From positions 1-6,216 of the forward strand of contig JAFYFK010000286.1 of the NCBI GenBank assembly GCA_017543805.1: a stretch of DNA of 6,216 nt. Direction: 5' to 3'. Positions 5,603 to 6,216 of this stretch are shown piece by piece (within the stretch, counting starts at the first letter, position 1; each line of letters begins with the position of its first letter). Both the position numbers and the translations under genes were made by a program. The DNA is from Bacillota bacterium (GTDB lineage Bacteria; Bacillota; Clostridia; Peptostreptococcales; Anaerovoracaceae). A model generated the notes under the pieces. The model made no database searches and was not told where the DNA came from. It saw only the letters and a program-made list of their open reading frames with translations.

Positions 5603-5644
5603 GTCATACCCGGCTGGCTGCTCTGCAGGTGGAGGTTTTTCTGA
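5603..5644 (+). repeat. 42-bp direct repeat, right copy
   Basis: This duplicates the permease 3' end (4770-4811) with one synonymous change, A5633 for C4800. It is not part of any gene here: the frame that would read VIPGWLLCRWRFF has no permease upstream. It lies between hicB and the convergent gene at 5665. The imperfect hairpin core followed by TTTTT is kept, but the change removes one pair. It could be attR, the displaced original gene end, or a relic of a second permease copy. Confidence 0.9.
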
Positions 5645-5664
5645 ACAAACTTCCCGCTTATGCG

Positions 5665-6216
5665 CTATTTTAAATGCCAGAACTCTCCGTTCGGCATTTG
5701 CATTACATCACCGGGGAGCGTCTCGACCACGTCTCCTGTAAGGTTTCTGACAACGGTCTCCTCCCAATACCTGTAATCCGGTCCGTCCCCCTCTTCATGC
5801 CACCTGTTGAAGAACAGTTTTTCTCCATCACGCATGAAAAACGTATCATGGTCTCCCATCAGGATGCGTTTCTTTTCGGGCCAAATGATCTCGAATTCGT
5901 TTCCGCACTGCCTTGTAAGCGTAAGCGGTGCGATATGCAGCTGCAGGTTATAGCAATCTTTTACCGAGGACAGCGGCAGTTCCGCATAAGTACTCACCTG
6001 ATGATCTTTGCAGTCGAACCGTACGATCCTTATCGATTGTCCCGGGAAGTCTGCGTCGATTATAAAAATGCCTCCTTCAAAAAATACCGGTCTTTCGCTG
6101 TAATGTCCTTCAGTTTCCGGCACAGGAAAGAATACCTGCCCGTCAGGATACCGGACCAGGCATAACTTTCTCCCCTTTATGGTATGACCGTCACGAAAGA
6201 GCTCCTCTGCTTCGTA
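5665..6216 (-). CDS. conserved hypothetical protein, 5' end outside window
   Basis: The frame is open from the right edge of the window to TAG at 5665-5667, giving 183 codons. A GTG at 6123 could start a shorter protein, but the 31 upstream codons (YEAEELFRDGHTIKGRK, then LVRYPDGQVFFP) read like the same protein, so the true start is probably beyond 6216. The visible part is soluble, beta-rich and aromatic-rich, with short repeating strand-turn units (VRYPDGQVFF, FFMRDGEKLFFNRW, MQMPNGEFWHLK) that suggest a beta-propeller or beta-sandwich-like fold. No signal peptide, membrane segment or catalytic motif is seen. I recall similar uncharacterised proteins in Clostridia; no function can be assigned. 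It converges on the hicAB unit without a clear terminator. Confidence 0.7.
   Translation of the reverse strand, partial: YEAEELFRDGHTIKGRKLCLVRYPDGQVFFPVPETEGHYSERPVFFEGGIFIIDADFPGQSIRIVRFDCKDHQVSTYAELPLSSVKDCYNLQLHIAPLTLTRQCGNEFEIIWPEKKRILMGDHDTFFMRDGEKLFFNRWHEEGDGPDYRYWEETVVRNLTGDVVETLPGDVMQMPNGEFWHLK

Larger units (their letters stand above)
4770..5644 (+). mobile_element. putative small inserted unit carrying sRNA and hicAB
   Basis: An 833-bp period (42-bp repeat plus 791 bp of unique DNA) is bounded by 42-bp direct repeats, the left one completing the permease gene. The contents are a promoter-RNA-terminator module and the hicAB operon; no transposase or integrase is inside. The unique DNA looks more A/T-rich than the flanking permease gene. 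Site-specific integration at the 3' end of a gene, with that end rebuilt by the incoming copy, produces this layout. A cassette mobilised in trans, a deletion derivative of a larger island, or a remnant of a duplicated permease gene would also fit. The element call is inference; only the repeats and contents are seen directly. Confidence 0.5.

Noticed and set aside
4770..5644. Integron-style attC cassette
   Set aside because: No RYYYAAC/GTTRRRY pair was found in the repeats, and the recombinase lacks an obvious IntI-type layout with an adjacent attI.
4770..5644. Insertion sequence with target-site duplication
   Set aside because: A 42-bp duplication is too long for ordinary IS target duplications, and there is no transposase or terminal inverted repeat.
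1..6216. CRISPR array, tRNA or rRNA genes
   Set aside because: No regularly spaced repeats and no tRNA or rRNA-like segments were seen on either strand.

Overview
The window looks like an ordinary chromosomal stretch of a low-to-medium GC Bacillota, most likely class Clostridia. This rests on canonical sigma-A promoters, strong Shine-Dalgarno sites, a TP0381/YwaF-type membrane protein, and a recombinase/HTH gene pair of a type I recall from clostridial genomes. No species can be named from the sequence alone.

Layout: (1) positions 1-435 hold the 3' end of a polytopic membrane protein (TIGR02206/YwaF-like). It converges on a minus-strand GT4 glycosyltransferase (487-1809), with a perfect 11-bp hairpin between the stops. 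(2) A compact divergent promoter at 1857-1917 fires the glycosyltransferase leftward and a tyrosine recombinase (1966-3057) rightward. (3) The recombinase meets, stop to stop with one base between, a minus-strand Xre-type HTH protein with a Cys-x3-Cys-x3-Cys cluster (3059-3553). (4) Divergent from that gene is an SLC13/CitMHS-type anion permease (3666-4811). (5) Next is a small accessory unit: a candidate ~85-nt RNA with its own extended -10 promoter and terminator (4857-4941), then a hicA-hicB toxin-antitoxin operon (5000-5586). (6) The window closes inside a minus-strand gene of unknown function (5665 to beyond 6216).

The most notable structure is a pair of 42-bp direct repeats (41/42 identical) at 4770-4811 and 5603-5644. 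The left copy is exactly the last 13 codons plus stop of the permease gene. The right copy is a free-standing duplicate just after hicB, and the single difference is synonymous (CGG/AGG, Arg). The 833-bp unit (one repeat plus small RNA plus hicAB) therefore looks inserted at the permease 3' end with the gene end rebuilt, as in attL/attR flanking. No integrase lies inside it. A complete tyrosine recombinase is encoded 1.7 kb upstream, but nothing in the sequence proves that the two are connected. A remnant of a duplicated permease gene is the main alternative.

Within the unit, hicA and hicB overlap by ATGA. Their promoter contains a 12-bp tandem repeat lying over the spacer and -10, a good candidate for the autoregulatory operator.
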